Shown one piece after another: positions 41,728-48,686 of a DNA stretch of 64,000 nucleotides (positions are counted from its first letter, which is position 1; every line of letters starts with the position of its first letter). A program made the translations under genes and the position numbers. The stretch covers positions 1 through 64,000 of the forward strand of contig JAZDMB010000032.1 in assembly GCA_043801445.1 (NCBI GenBank), read 5' to 3'. Under the pieces are notes generated by a model. The model was not told where the DNA came from and made no database searches. It saw only the letters and a program-made list of their open reading frames with translations. Source of the stretch: JAZDFP01 sp043801445. Lineage in GTDB: Bacteria; Planctomycetota; MHYJ01; JACQXL01.

Positions 41728-41780
41728 GCCACTGAGACACAGAGTCCACAGAGGACTTAGTGTCTTTGTGTCTTGGTGGC
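41728..41780. repeat. CACNAAGN-family hairpin
   Basis: GCCACTGAGACACAGAGTCC on the left and TTTGTGTCTTGGTGGC on the right. It sits directly upstream of the ribosome-binding site of the small HTH-like gene, so it may lie in its mRNA leader. Confidence 0.75.
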
Positions 41781-41958
41781 TGTTTAAGGTGTTCATATCT
41801 ATTGTCCTCCAAAATACATAAGGTGAATTGTCGCAGGTTGGCTGATATTATTTTTGCATGATTTGGCTAATTTGCCTTAACCCCAGTATTGGCAAGCAAT
41901 TTGAGCCAAAGAATTTTTGAGGAATTTTTGGAATGCGCTGATTTTAGCCGAATGATTT

Positions 41959-41970
41959 GGAACTAGTTCC
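41959..41970. promoter_or_regulatory. 12-bp perfect palindrome beside the 22-bp array
   Basis: GGAACTAGTTCC, perfectly symmetric, ends 23 bases before the first GTCCTT core of the array. It could be an operator for a dimeric regulator; this rests on symmetry and position only. Confidence 0.35.
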
Positions 41971-41986
41971 CTCTTTTGGGCTCATA

Positions 41987-42296
41987 AGGTGCGTCCTTCA
42001 GCGATATACCCTATGTCCTTATGAATAAAACCGTATGTCCTTTTGGAATAAACCCAATGTCCCTTTGTTATAAACCCTACGTCCTTATGAAATAAACGAT
42101 ATGTCCTTCTGTTTCAAACGGTATGTCCTTTTGGAATAAATCGTATGCCCTTTTATTTCAAATCCTATGTCCTTTTGGAACAAATCGTATGTCCTTTTGT
42201 TCTAAAAAGTGTGTCCCTTTAGAATAAATCCAACGTCCTTATATAACAAACGATATGTCCTTTTATAATAAACGGTATGTCCTCTTGGGAAACACC
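41987..42296. repeat. array of fourteen 22-bp direct repeats (iteron-like)
   Basis: The core GTCCTT (or a one-base variant) begins at 41993 and then every 22 bases exactly, up to 42279, with no insertion or deletion. The unit is roughly NNTATGTCCTTTTGGAATAA plus two bases. TATGTCCTT is well conserved; the second half is degenerate apart from an AAA. There are no spacers, so it is not a CRISPR. Twenty-two base pairs is two helical turns, so equivalent sites lie on one face of the DNA, as in iteron origins or operator arrays. It lies upstream of the minus-strand genes 41411-41710, 40446-41249 and 39295-40242. Confidence 0.9.
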
Positions 42297-42356
42297 CTAT
42301 CCAGCGTGGGAATAATACCTACTACCTCTTAGATAACATGGGGTATCCCCTGCCAG

Positions 42357-42391
42357 TAGGGGGGTGGGGGTAAACCAAGGGTAATTGGGTG
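42357..42391 (+). other. G-run cluster, possible G-quadruplex
   Basis: Contains GGGGGG-T-GGGGG, then GGG and GGG within about 35 bases, with a further GGGG just upstream at 42340. Four runs of at least three G with short loops fit a G-quadruplex on the plus strand. It is located between the 22-bp array and the 3' end of the winged-helix-like gene. Confidence 0.5.
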
Positions 42392-42419
42392 ATTAGGATA
42401 TTAGGAAATCAGTGGGGAA

Positions 42420-43091
42420 TTAGGGAATTGGGAAGGGTTCGGGTTCTTCGTCGTCCGGGATATTATCTATGTCGTGCTTCCATTCGTCCGGGTTATAGGC
42501 CTTTAACTGGAACTTGGTCTTGTAGGTGTAGGCTTCGGAATAGGGATGGAACGGGTCTTCGGCAAGCCCGAAGAACGTCTTGAGTTTCTGACGCAGTCCG
42601 TAGATTGACTTCTTGGTGCGTGAAATCTCTTTGGCTGAGTATTTATCGGTATGAATGATACTGGATTTGCCTATCATTTCCGTGGATTCCGAGTCGTCAT
42701 CATCACCATCTGCGTTCCAGCGGTGCTTGATTCTGCCGCCCTTGCGCCAAGGGAGTTCGCCGTCGTGCTCTGCCAGCCGTTGCAGTAGTTTCCAGTGCCG
42801 GTCAGGGCTCAGCCGGCTCTTGCGGAGTTTATCGTAGCAATCTAATTCTACGAAATTGACCTTACGGGGCTTGGGCATAACGTTGCGGATTGAAATCAGG
42901 GCGTATGTCTCGCTCAGTTTAATAACAATATCTTGCCAGTTAGTTCCGGTCGGAAGTGGGAATTTGGGCGTTCTGATAGCGGAGAGAACCGGCGCCTGTG
43001 CCTTGAACCCGGAAAGGAACGAGATAATCTGGTCTAATTTACGGTTGATAGACTGTAAACATTCATTATCAATATTGTCTTTGGAGGACAT
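42420..43091 (-). CDS. putative winged-helix DNA-binding protein
   Basis: 223 residues. N-terminal ~50 residues are helical (LDQIISFLSG). Residues ~75-120 (FVELDCYDKLRKSRLSPDRH, then WKLLQRLAEHDGELPW) and ~155-185 (ISRTKKSIYGLRQKLKTFFG) together resemble the winged-helix effector domains of bacterial regulators, where a wing and a recognition helix flank an acidic loop. The tail is acidic and proline-rich (DDEEPEPFPIP). It starts eight bases after the DUF4238 gene ends, so the two are probably co-transcribed. It directly precedes the 22-bp array and could bind it; this is inference. Confidence 0.55.
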   Translation of the reverse strand: MSSKDNIDNECLQSINRKLDQIISFLSGFKAQAPVLSAIRTPKFPLPTGTNWQDIVIKLSETYALISIRNVMPKPRKVNFVELDCYDKLRKSRLSPDRHWKLLQRLAEHDGELPWRKGGRIKHRWNADGDDDDSESTEMIGKSSIIHTDKYSAKEISRTKKSIYGLRQKLKTFFGLAEDPFHPYSEAYTYKTKFQLKAYNPDEWKHDIDNIPDDEEPEPFPIP

Positions 43092-43099
43092 AATTATTT

Positions 43100-44065
43100 C
43101 TATTTAGAATTAGGTGTCGTATCAACGAAATTCTCTGATATATTAAAATAAGGTTTTATATTATCTTTAATGAACTCAGAATCAGTAGAAGAATAGATGC
43201 ATTCATTAGCCCACATTAATGTTCTATTATTAAATATTTTAACATTTTCAGGGGGTAATGGAATGACACTTGGTTTTTTATACCAAGTTAACATCAAACA
43301 AATACTGGGACATAACGGGATAGTTATTTCAATATCTTTTTGAGCAATCCCATAACCGTACGGACTATTCTGGAGTTTCGGATTAAATAAAACAAAAGGA
43401 TTATCAGAGGTTATAAAGGGATGCTCGTCAAGCGTTGCTAGATAGGAAAAATTCATACGAGCAATCTTATTTACCAAACTCATATCTTGGCCTAAAGTAA
43501 CCATGGCTCTAAGGTGGGGAATATTGTTAACAGAAATATTATATTTTTTACTTAGTGCAAATTGTCTCAGATTTTCCACCTCACCTGGTTTATTGCCGAC
43601 ATCTATTTTAGCTTTCTTTATCGTATTCTCAAAAAGTGTTTTATCTGAGGCAACCATTAATGTTGCCTTCTTAATTACATCCTTTATAAACACATTAATA
43701 TTTTCTCTCATATCAGGCGTTCTTAGAAACAGATACAAAAGAAAATACGCCAGGTCGGTTTTTTCCTGATTAGATAGGCGGACAGGATTTCTGAGGATTT
43801 TCTTTATGACATTGAAAGCTCCGCTTTCTATTCGCGCAAGAATTGTTTCTAAATCTCTATTTGGCCTGTCTTCTTTATCTTTTACGGTATAGAACTCTTT
43901 CTGAACGGCAACATTTATTAGATTCGCCCGAAAAGGTTTTCTCTGGCGGTGAAAAACCCAGATTGCGTCAGTAATTCTCTTGTTTTTATCGGGAATACAA
44001 AAATTCTTAAGATAGAATTGCGGAATAGTATGCTGTCTTTTAGTGTTATTATTTGATGTTCCCAT
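43100..44065 (-). CDS. DUF4238 domain protein
   Basis: 321 residues. The N-terminus KRQHTIPQFYLKNFC is the DUF4238 signature (His...Pro-Gln-x-Tyr-Leu...Phe), and EHPFITSDNPFVLF (~212-225) is the second conserved block. The family is common in variable genome regions and often treated as possibly nuclease-like or defence-related, but no biochemical role is established that I can rely on. It is soluble with a helical central part. It is the first gene of a pair with the winged-helix-like gene. Confidence 0.85.
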   Translation of the reverse strand: MGTSNNNTKRQHTIPQFYLKNFCIPDKNKRITDAIWVFHRQRKPFRANLINVAVQKEFYTVKDKEDRPNRDLETILARIESGAFNVIKKILRNPVRLSNQEKTDLAYFLLYLFLRTPDMRENINVFIKDVIKKATLMVASDKTLFENTIKKAKIDVGNKPGEVENLRQFALSKKYNISVNNIPHLRAMVTLGQDMSLVNKIARMNFSYLATLDEHPFITSDNPFVLFNPKLQNSPYGYGIAQKDIEITIPLCPSICLMLTWYKKPSVIPLPPENVKIFNNRTLMWANECIYSSTDSEFIKDNIKPYFNISENFVDTTPNSK

Positions 44066-44147
44066 ACTTATTTTTGTTCGGAATTATGTATTGCGTTATC
44101 AGAATTATTCAGTTATTACCACATTAATATTTTGATTGCTCTCGCCA

Positions 44148-44504
44148 TTATTCATCTTTCCGTATAAATGAATTGATTTCATCAGAAACTGTATCCAAAA
44201 TAATAAGTAAGATTACTACTAATCCCATTAGTGATAACCCAATAGGATAGATTATATTCCTTATCGGTTTTATCTCTTTCTCTGGGAATATACTAATAAT
44301 CAAAGATAACACAACTAAACTTGCTAAAGCAAAAATGTCCCCCTTAAGGAACCAACCTATTAAACGGATAGAATCGCTTTCGTAATGAATTGTCTTACAT
44401 ATTGGACAGGTCTGATATCTATGAGTAACTGATACATGTTTATCGTCAGTCCCTTCCCATTTATGCTTACATCGCTTACATTCTAATAATCTTAGTGTTT
44501 CCAT
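44148..44504 (-). CDS. zinc-ribbon membrane protein
   Basis: About 118 residues. An N-terminal zinc ribbon, CKRCKHKW ... TCPICKTIHY (~9-45), is followed by two hydrophobic helices (~57-77 and ~88-108) and an acidic/basic tail. The ATG at 44504 has GGGAGG five to six bases upstream, so the in-frame Met at 44516 is not used. No family is recognised beyond the ribbon. The cytoplasmic ribbon could sense or bind a partner; this is speculation. Confidence 0.65.
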   Translation of the reverse strand: METLRLLECKRCKHKWEGTDDKHVSVTHRYQTCPICKTIHYESDSIRLIGWFLKGDIFALASLVVLSLIISIFPEKEIKPIRNIIYPIGLSLMGLVVILLIILDTVSDEINSFIRKDE

Positions 44505-44570
44505 AAAACCTCCCATCTAATAAAAAAGTTTCTCGCGGGACAGTGGCGCTAAATCCTCCGCTTAATCCGT

Positions 44571-45602
44571 TTAATCCTGTGTAGTCGCAACGGAGTCCCG
44601 ATTATTTCGGGGTTGTTTTATTCCTTCAAGTTCGCCGAGTTTATCGCGCGCTTCGGCATAGTCGGGTTGAATCCGAATCGCCTCTTTGAAGCATTCCATC
44701 GCTTTCTGGTTATCGCCCCGAAGTTCTTCGGGACTCCGCTTCGCTTCGCCGGTTTGTTCATAGGCCACGCCCAGATTAAAGTGCGCTATGGCAAGGTCAG
44801 GTTCAATATAAATCGCCTCGTTATAGCATTCTATCGCTTTTTGATGCTCGCCTATTTTCCCATACATAAAACCGAGATTATTATGCGCCTCGGCATGGGC
44901 AGGTTTAAGCCGAATCGTTTTTTCAAAGCATTCTATCGCTTTCTGATAATCGCCGGCTTCCCCATATATACGGCCAAGATTACAGAGCATCTCGTCATCG
45001 TTGGGGTCAAGCCGAGTCGCCTCTTTGAGGCATTCTATGGCTTTCTGGTTATCGCCTGTTTTCATATAGGCAAAACCAAGGCTACAGTGTGCCAGGGCAT
45101 AGTCAGGTTTAAGCCGAATTGCCTCTTTATAGCATTCCATCTCTTTCTGATAATCGCCTGTTTTCCAATACGCCACGCCTAGATTATAGTGCGCTATGGC
45201 ATTGTCAGGTTTAAGCCGAATCGCCTCTTTATAGCATTCTATCGCTTTTTGATTATCACCCCCGCCTGAACAGCCGGGTTGGGCAGGTGTTTTATCATAC
45301 AGAAGACCAAGACCATAGTATGCATCGGCATTGTCAGGTTTAATCCGAATCGCCTCTTTGAGGCATTCTATCGCTTTCGGATTATCACCTATTTTCCCAT
45401 AGATACGACCAAGGTTACAGTGTGTATCGGCCAGGTCAGGTTTAATCCGAATCGCCTCCTTAAAGCATTCTATCGCTTTCTGATAATCACCTGTTTTCGC
45501 ATACAGAACACCAAGACTACAGTGTGCATCGGCATAGTTAGGTTTAAGCCGGATTGTCTTCTTAAGGGATTCTATAGATGCTTCTATAAGTACATTTTTC
45601 AT
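44571..45602 (-). CDS. TPR repeat protein with repeat-derived insertions
   Basis: About 343 residues, almost entirely of nine or ten 34-residue TPR units that are very alike (GDxQKAIECFKEAIRLKPDxA ... AHYNLG). There is no signal peptide or other domain, so it is a cytoplasmic scaffold type. Two units are broken by extra residues: TPAQPGCSGG (from the GC-rich element 45259-45289) and EAKRSPEELR (from 44714-44750). The C-terminus PRNNRDSVATTQ also comes from a palindrome (44597-44612). The ATG at 45602 has GGAGG five bases upstream. The high similarity among units suggests recent internal duplication. Confidence 0.85.
   Translation of the reverse strand: MKNVLIEASIESLKKTIRLKPNYADAHCSLGVLYAKTGDYQKAIECFKEAIRIKPDLADTHCNLGRIYGKIGDNPKAIECLKEAIRIKPDNADAYYGLGLLYDKTPAQPGCSGGGDNQKAIECYKEAIRLKPDNAIAHYNLGVAYWKTGDYQKEMECYKEAIRLKPDYALAHCSLGFAYMKTGDNQKAIECLKEATRLDPNDDEMLCNLGRIYGEAGDYQKAIECFEKTIRLKPAHAEAHNNLGFMYGKIGEHQKAIECYNEAIYIEPDLAIAHFNLGVAYEQTGEAKRSPEELRGDNQKAMECFKEAIRIQPDYAEARDKLGELEGIKQPRNNRDSVATTQD
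44597..44612. repeat. palindrome CCCGATTATTTCGGGG, copy 1
   Basis: Encodes NNR in PRNNRDS at the C-terminus of the TPR protein. The same palindrome lies at 47246-47260 in the N-terminus of another TPR protein (SRNNRDA). Confidence 0.6.
44714..44750. repeat. GC-rich element inside a TPR unit
   Basis: Contains CCCCGAAGTTCTTCGGG, a 7-bp stem palindrome, followed by ACTCCGCTTCGCTTCGCC. It adds about twelve residues to one TPR unit without shifting frame. Confidence 0.6.
45259..45289. repeat. GC-rich element inside a TPR unit
   Basis: CCCCGCCTGAACAGCCGGG followed by TTGGGCAGG. It replaces the usual short KTGDNQKA turn with KTPAQPGCSGGGDNQKA, adding about nine residues in frame. Confidence 0.65.
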
Positions 45603-45732
45603 AACGGCCTCCAAATTCTATAATCCAGTAATCCGTTTATTCTTATCCATAATTCTTCGTGTTCTTTTAGCGCCATAAGCCCAGTAGGTCGGCACCAGTG
45701 GTTAATCCTATTTCGTCAACCGTTTAATTCTC

Positions 45733-45935
45733 TACGCAGTGCGTAAAGTTTCTTATCATGAGATTCTGCACGCAGTGCGTGCAGTTTTAATTCAAGAGAC
45801 GCCATACTTAATCATAGATTGCTTCGGGACTTTGTCCCTCGCAATGACAGCCCGGGAATCAGATTCCTGTTTTCCTGGTCTCCTTATAGATATATTATTA
45901 TTCTTTGTGCTCTTTGTGGTTAATACTTATTTAAC
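45733..45935. repeat. cluster of palindromic repeats between two TPR genes
   Basis: No gene is present in 45603-45926. Visible: TACGCAGTGCGTA (45733-45745), CTGCACGCAGTGCGTGCAG (45766-45784), the hairpin GATTGCTTCGGGAC ... TCGCAATGAC (45817-45849), the right half of the TATAAGGAA-type palindrome (about 45870-45892) and a CACNAAGN-type right arm (CTTTGTGCTCTTTGTGG). Repeats of the GATTGCTTCGGGAC...CGCAATGAC form are widespread in bacteria. Confidence 0.7.
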
Positions 45936-47288
45936 TATCTTTAAGAACTCCTTTGCCATTTGCCGAGATTTCTTATTGTTGTTGATTTGGCCGTAGATGC
46001 CGATGAGCATAGAGTAATTAGCCGCAGTCATCCCCGCCTTCGCCAAGGCTTCGGCGGGCAGGCCTTTTCCTTTGAGTTTCTTGGCTATCTTCAAGGATTT
46101 GAGATGCATCTGTAATGCCTTTTTGCGGTTGGCAAATCCCATATAGATGCCGCCCAAATGGAAATAGCACTGCGCCACTCTCAGAAGATTCTTGTTCTTC
46201 TGATAGATTAATGACGCTGTTTCAAGCGATTTTAATGCCTCATTTAATCTGCCCTGTTGCCTGTAGGTATTGCTGAGGTTGTAATAAGCCTCGGCATAAT
46301 CCGGTTTTAATTCTATGGCTTTTCTGTAGGTGATGATGGCGCTCTCGTAGTCGCCCTGCTCAGTGTAAACACAAGCCAGATTATAATAGCCAACCGGCTG
46401 GGTCGGCTTTGCCTTAATCGCTTGCTGGTAGCAATCTATGGCTAAGTCATAATCTTTTTTCTTGAGATAATCACCGGCTAAATTATAGAGGCAGTCAAAA
46501 TCATCGGGTTTGAGATGAAGCGCCTTGAGATAGGTCTTTATGGCTTGGTCATACCTACCGGCTTTGGATAAATCACAGCCAAGGTTATAATGGGCGATAA
46601 AATCCTGCGGTGCAATTTGGGTCGCCTTCTTAAGCAGTGTAATTGCCTTTTTAATGTTTCCTCTTAAGGCAAAAACCTTGGCGCTGTTAATATATGACTT
46701 GGTATCCTGCGGAGCAAGTTTCAGGGCTTTGCTGAAGAATGTCATTGCCTTGTCCATATTACCGATGGTCCCATAAGCAATGCCTGAATTATTGAGAGCA
46801 TCAATGTCATCGGATTTAAGTTTCAGGGCGTTTTCCAATACCGTAATCGCTTCACGGTGGCTTGACTTATCCGGCTGTTCGGTGAGAACCAGTCCGAGAT
46901 TATTGTATGCCATTGCCAGAGAGCGGTTAATGACAATAGCAGTCCGGTAGGCATTAATGGCTTTAGGAATGTCTGTTTTACGGTAATAAGTATTGCCTAA
47001 ATTATACCAGGCAAGAGCGGCATCTTCATCCAGCCCGCCGACCTTGATTGCCTTCTGGTAAGAAGCGATTGCTTGGTCAAGGTTACCAAGGTCAGAATAG
47101 ACATTGCCGATGTTGTAATGTGCTACTGCATAATTGGGCTTGAGGACGAGCACTTTCTGGAATACGGTCAATGCCTCATCCAATTTTTTCTTATCATACA
47201 AGGCAAGTCCCTGGTCGAAAAGTATCTCTGGCACCGCAGTGGCGTCCCGATTATTTCGGGAGTTCTTAATTGGCTGGAAATTAATCAT
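45927..47288 (-). CDS. TPR repeat protein, 453 aa
   Basis: About eleven TPR units (~20-440), starting with ALYDKKKLDEALTVFQKVLV. The last two, with an extra helix pair, resemble the longer TPR_12-type units (YFHLGGIYMGFANRKKALQM). There is no signal peptide or enzyme domain; it is probably a cytoplasmic scaffold. Residues ~408-420 (GLPAEALAKAGM) are encoded by the GC-rich element 46032-46062, and residues ~8-15 by a palindrome (47244-47262). AAGGAGAA precedes the ATG, and the promoter at 47349-47377 fits the consensus well. Confidence 0.85.
   Translation of the reverse strand: MINFQPIKNSRNNRDATAVPEILFDQGLALYDKKKLDEALTVFQKVLVLKPNYAVAHYNIGNVYSDLGNLDQAIASYQKAIKVGGLDEDAALAWYNLGNTYYRKTDIPKAINAYRTAIVINRSLAMAYNNLGLVLTEQPDKSSHREAITVLENALKLKSDDIDALNNSGIAYGTIGNMDKAMTFFSKALKLAPQDTKSYINSAKVFALRGNIKKAITLLKKATQIAPQDFIAHYNLGCDLSKAGRYDQAIKTYLKALHLKPDDFDCLYNLAGDYLKKKDYDLAIDCYQQAIKAKPTQPVGYYNLACVYTEQGDYESAIITYRKAIELKPDYAEAYYNLSNTYRQQGRLNEALKSLETASLIYQKNKNLLRVAQCYFHLGGIYMGFANRKKALQMHLKSLKIAKKLKGKGLPAEALAKAGMTAANYSMLIGIYGQINNNKKSRQMAKEFLKIVK
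46032..46062. repeat. GC-rich palindrome inside the second TPR gene
   Basis: CCCCGCCTTCGCC-AAGG-CTTCGGCGGGCAGG is an imperfect inverted repeat. It encodes GLPAEALAKAG, a peptide I associate with palindromic elements found inside genes in other environmental genomes. Confidence 0.75.
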
Positions 47289-47348
47289 ATAAGATTCTCC
47301 TTATCTTCTAATCATTGGGGAACGAATTCAACTCCCCTATTACGCGGC

Positions 47349-47377
47349 ATTTTACCCGCTAAACCAATCCGAGTCAA
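47349..47377 (-). promoter_or_regulatory. sigma70-type promoter of the TPR gene
   Basis: On the minus strand: -35 TTGACT (47372-47377), 17-bp spacer, -10 TAAAAT (47349-47354). The promoter and about 40 bp upstream of it (to about 47416, including the CACAGATT repeat) closely match 2923-2985. Confidence 0.8.
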
Positions 47378-47567
47378 GGAGAATCTTGGATAAAATGGTT
47401 GAAAGCCACAGATTATTTATCCCATATGAGGGACACAAATTGATTTATAAGAAAACCAAGGATAATTCCCGTTCTCTTTACCTGCTTGCCTAATATCAAT
47501 CTGTATAGCCCCCACGACGCTCAAAATTTACTATAAATAATTTATTTTATGAAAATTAATAATTTAG

Positions 47568-47597
47568 TTGACAGATTGAAACAAATTGGTTTAATAT
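47568..47597 (+). promoter_or_regulatory. sigma70-type promoter of the S10 operon
   Basis: TTGACA (47568-47573), then TTAATA (47591-47596, 17-bp spacer) or TAATAT (18-bp spacer). The rpsJ start codon is about 33 bp downstream, leaving a leader too short for an S10-leader-type L4 attenuator. Confidence 0.75.
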
Positions 47598-47628
47598 ACA
47601 ATTCTTTTGAATTAGGGAAAAAGACTTT

Positions 47629-47940
47629 ATGAAAATACCAAAGATTAGAATACGGGTCCGAGCCTATGACCATACTGTATTGGACCATTCCGTAGCGGAA
47701 ATTGTCAATACGGCGAAGAAGACCGGTACAAAAGTATCGGGTCCGATTCCTCTTCCGACCGATATTGAGCGTTATACGGTATTGCGTTCCCCTCATGCCG
47801 ATAAAAAATCAAGGGAACAATTTGAAATCAGAACCCATAAACGTCTGATTGAGTTGTTAGACCCAACACCTCAAACTACCGATGCATTGAAAAACCTTAA
47901 TATGCCCAGCGGCGTAGATATTCAGATAAAAGTAATCTAA
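47629..47940 (+). CDS. rpsJ: 30S ribosomal protein S10
   Basis: 103 residues; S10 sits in the 30S head and doubles as NusE in antitermination. The family is clear: KIRIRVRAYDHTVLD at the start, GPIPLPTDIERYTVLRSPHADKKSREQFE in outline (~44-72), and DIQIKVI at the end. It is the first gene of the operon, 12 bp from rplC, with AGGGAAA upstream. Confidence 0.98.
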   Translation: MKIPKIRIRVRAYDHTVLDHSVAEIVNTAKKTGTKVSGPIPLPTDIERYTVLRSPHADKKSREQFEIRTHKRLIELLDPTPQTTDALKNLNMPSGVDIQIKVI

Positions 47941-47951
47941 AATTATAAAAT

Positions 47952-48680
47952 ATGTTACCGTTACAGGGATTATTGGCTAAAAAAATAGGAATGACGCAGA
48001 TATTCAAGGAAGACGGCACTCTTATTCCTGTTACTGTTTTGAAAACAGGTCCTTGCACTGTTTTACAAATCAAGACTGTTAAAACCGACGGGTATAATGC
48101 GGTTCAAATGGGGTTTGAGAATAAGAAGAAGCAAAATACCACCAAACCGATACTGGGTCATATAAAAAAAGCGCTGGTAGTCGAGCCACCGCGTTATATC
48201 AGAGAAATCAGATTATCAGACGGGCCAACAGGCGAAAAAGAAGCGGAATCATTTAAAGCCGGAGACCAGATTACAACTGATATTTTCGAGGGCGTTTATA
48301 AGGTATGCGTTATGGGTATTACCAAGGGCCGCGGATTTGCCGGCATGGTCAGGCGCTGGAATAAGCATAGAGGTCCGGAAAGCCATGGTTCTATGAATGT
48401 AAGAGGCCCCGGTTCAATCGGTTCTGATACCCGTTTAACTCATATCAGACCGGGTAAACATATGGCGGGCCATTATGGAGTAGACCAATTAACCGTAGAT
48501 AATTTAGAGGTTATTAAAATAGATAAAAATAGAAACCTGCTCTTTGTTAAAGGAGCGGTACCCGGAGCTAAAAACGGCTTGATAACGGTTTATAAAACCG
48601 CTTTGGTTAAAAAAATACCTGTTGTAAGTAAATCAAAAGGTAAAAAGCCGGAGCCCAGAGCAGCTGCGGCTAAAAAATAG
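47952..48680 (+). CDS. rplC: 50S ribosomal protein L3
   Basis: 242 residues. The extended loop that reaches the peptidyl-transferase centre is seen as RWNKHRGPESHGS (~136-148), and the N-terminus GLLAKKIGMTQIF is canonical. The basic, Ala/Lys-rich tail (KGKKPEPRAAAAKK) is longer than in E. coli (209 aa). It is located between S10 and L4, as in most bacteria. Confidence 0.98.
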   Translation: MLPLQGLLAKKIGMTQIFKEDGTLIPVTVLKTGPCTVLQIKTVKTDGYNAVQMGFENKKKQNTTKPILGHIKKALVVEPPRYIREIRLSDGPTGEKEAESFKAGDQITTDIFEGVYKVCVMGITKGRGFAGMVRRWNKHRGPESHGSMNVRGPGSIGSDTRLTHIRPGKHMAGHYGVDQLTVDNLEVIKIDKNRNLLFVKGAVPGAKNGLITVYKTALVKKIPVVSKSKGKKPEPRAAAAKK

Positions 48681-48686
48681 GTTATT

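Noticed and set aside
41711..41812. N-terminal extension of the small HTH-like protein
   Set aside because: It translates the hairpin at 41728-41780; the ATG at 41710 has GGAG upstream.
41987..42296. CRISPR array
   Set aside because: The repeats are contiguous 22-bp units with no unique spacers and no cas genes nearby.
44613..45623. Plus-strand frames opposite the TPR gene
   Set aside because: They are antisense reflections of the TPR units, with unnatural Phe/Arg-rich composition.
45739..45996. Plus-strand frame between the two TPR genes
   Set aside because: It is made of palindromic repeats and the 3' end of a minus-strand gene, with no ribosome-binding site.
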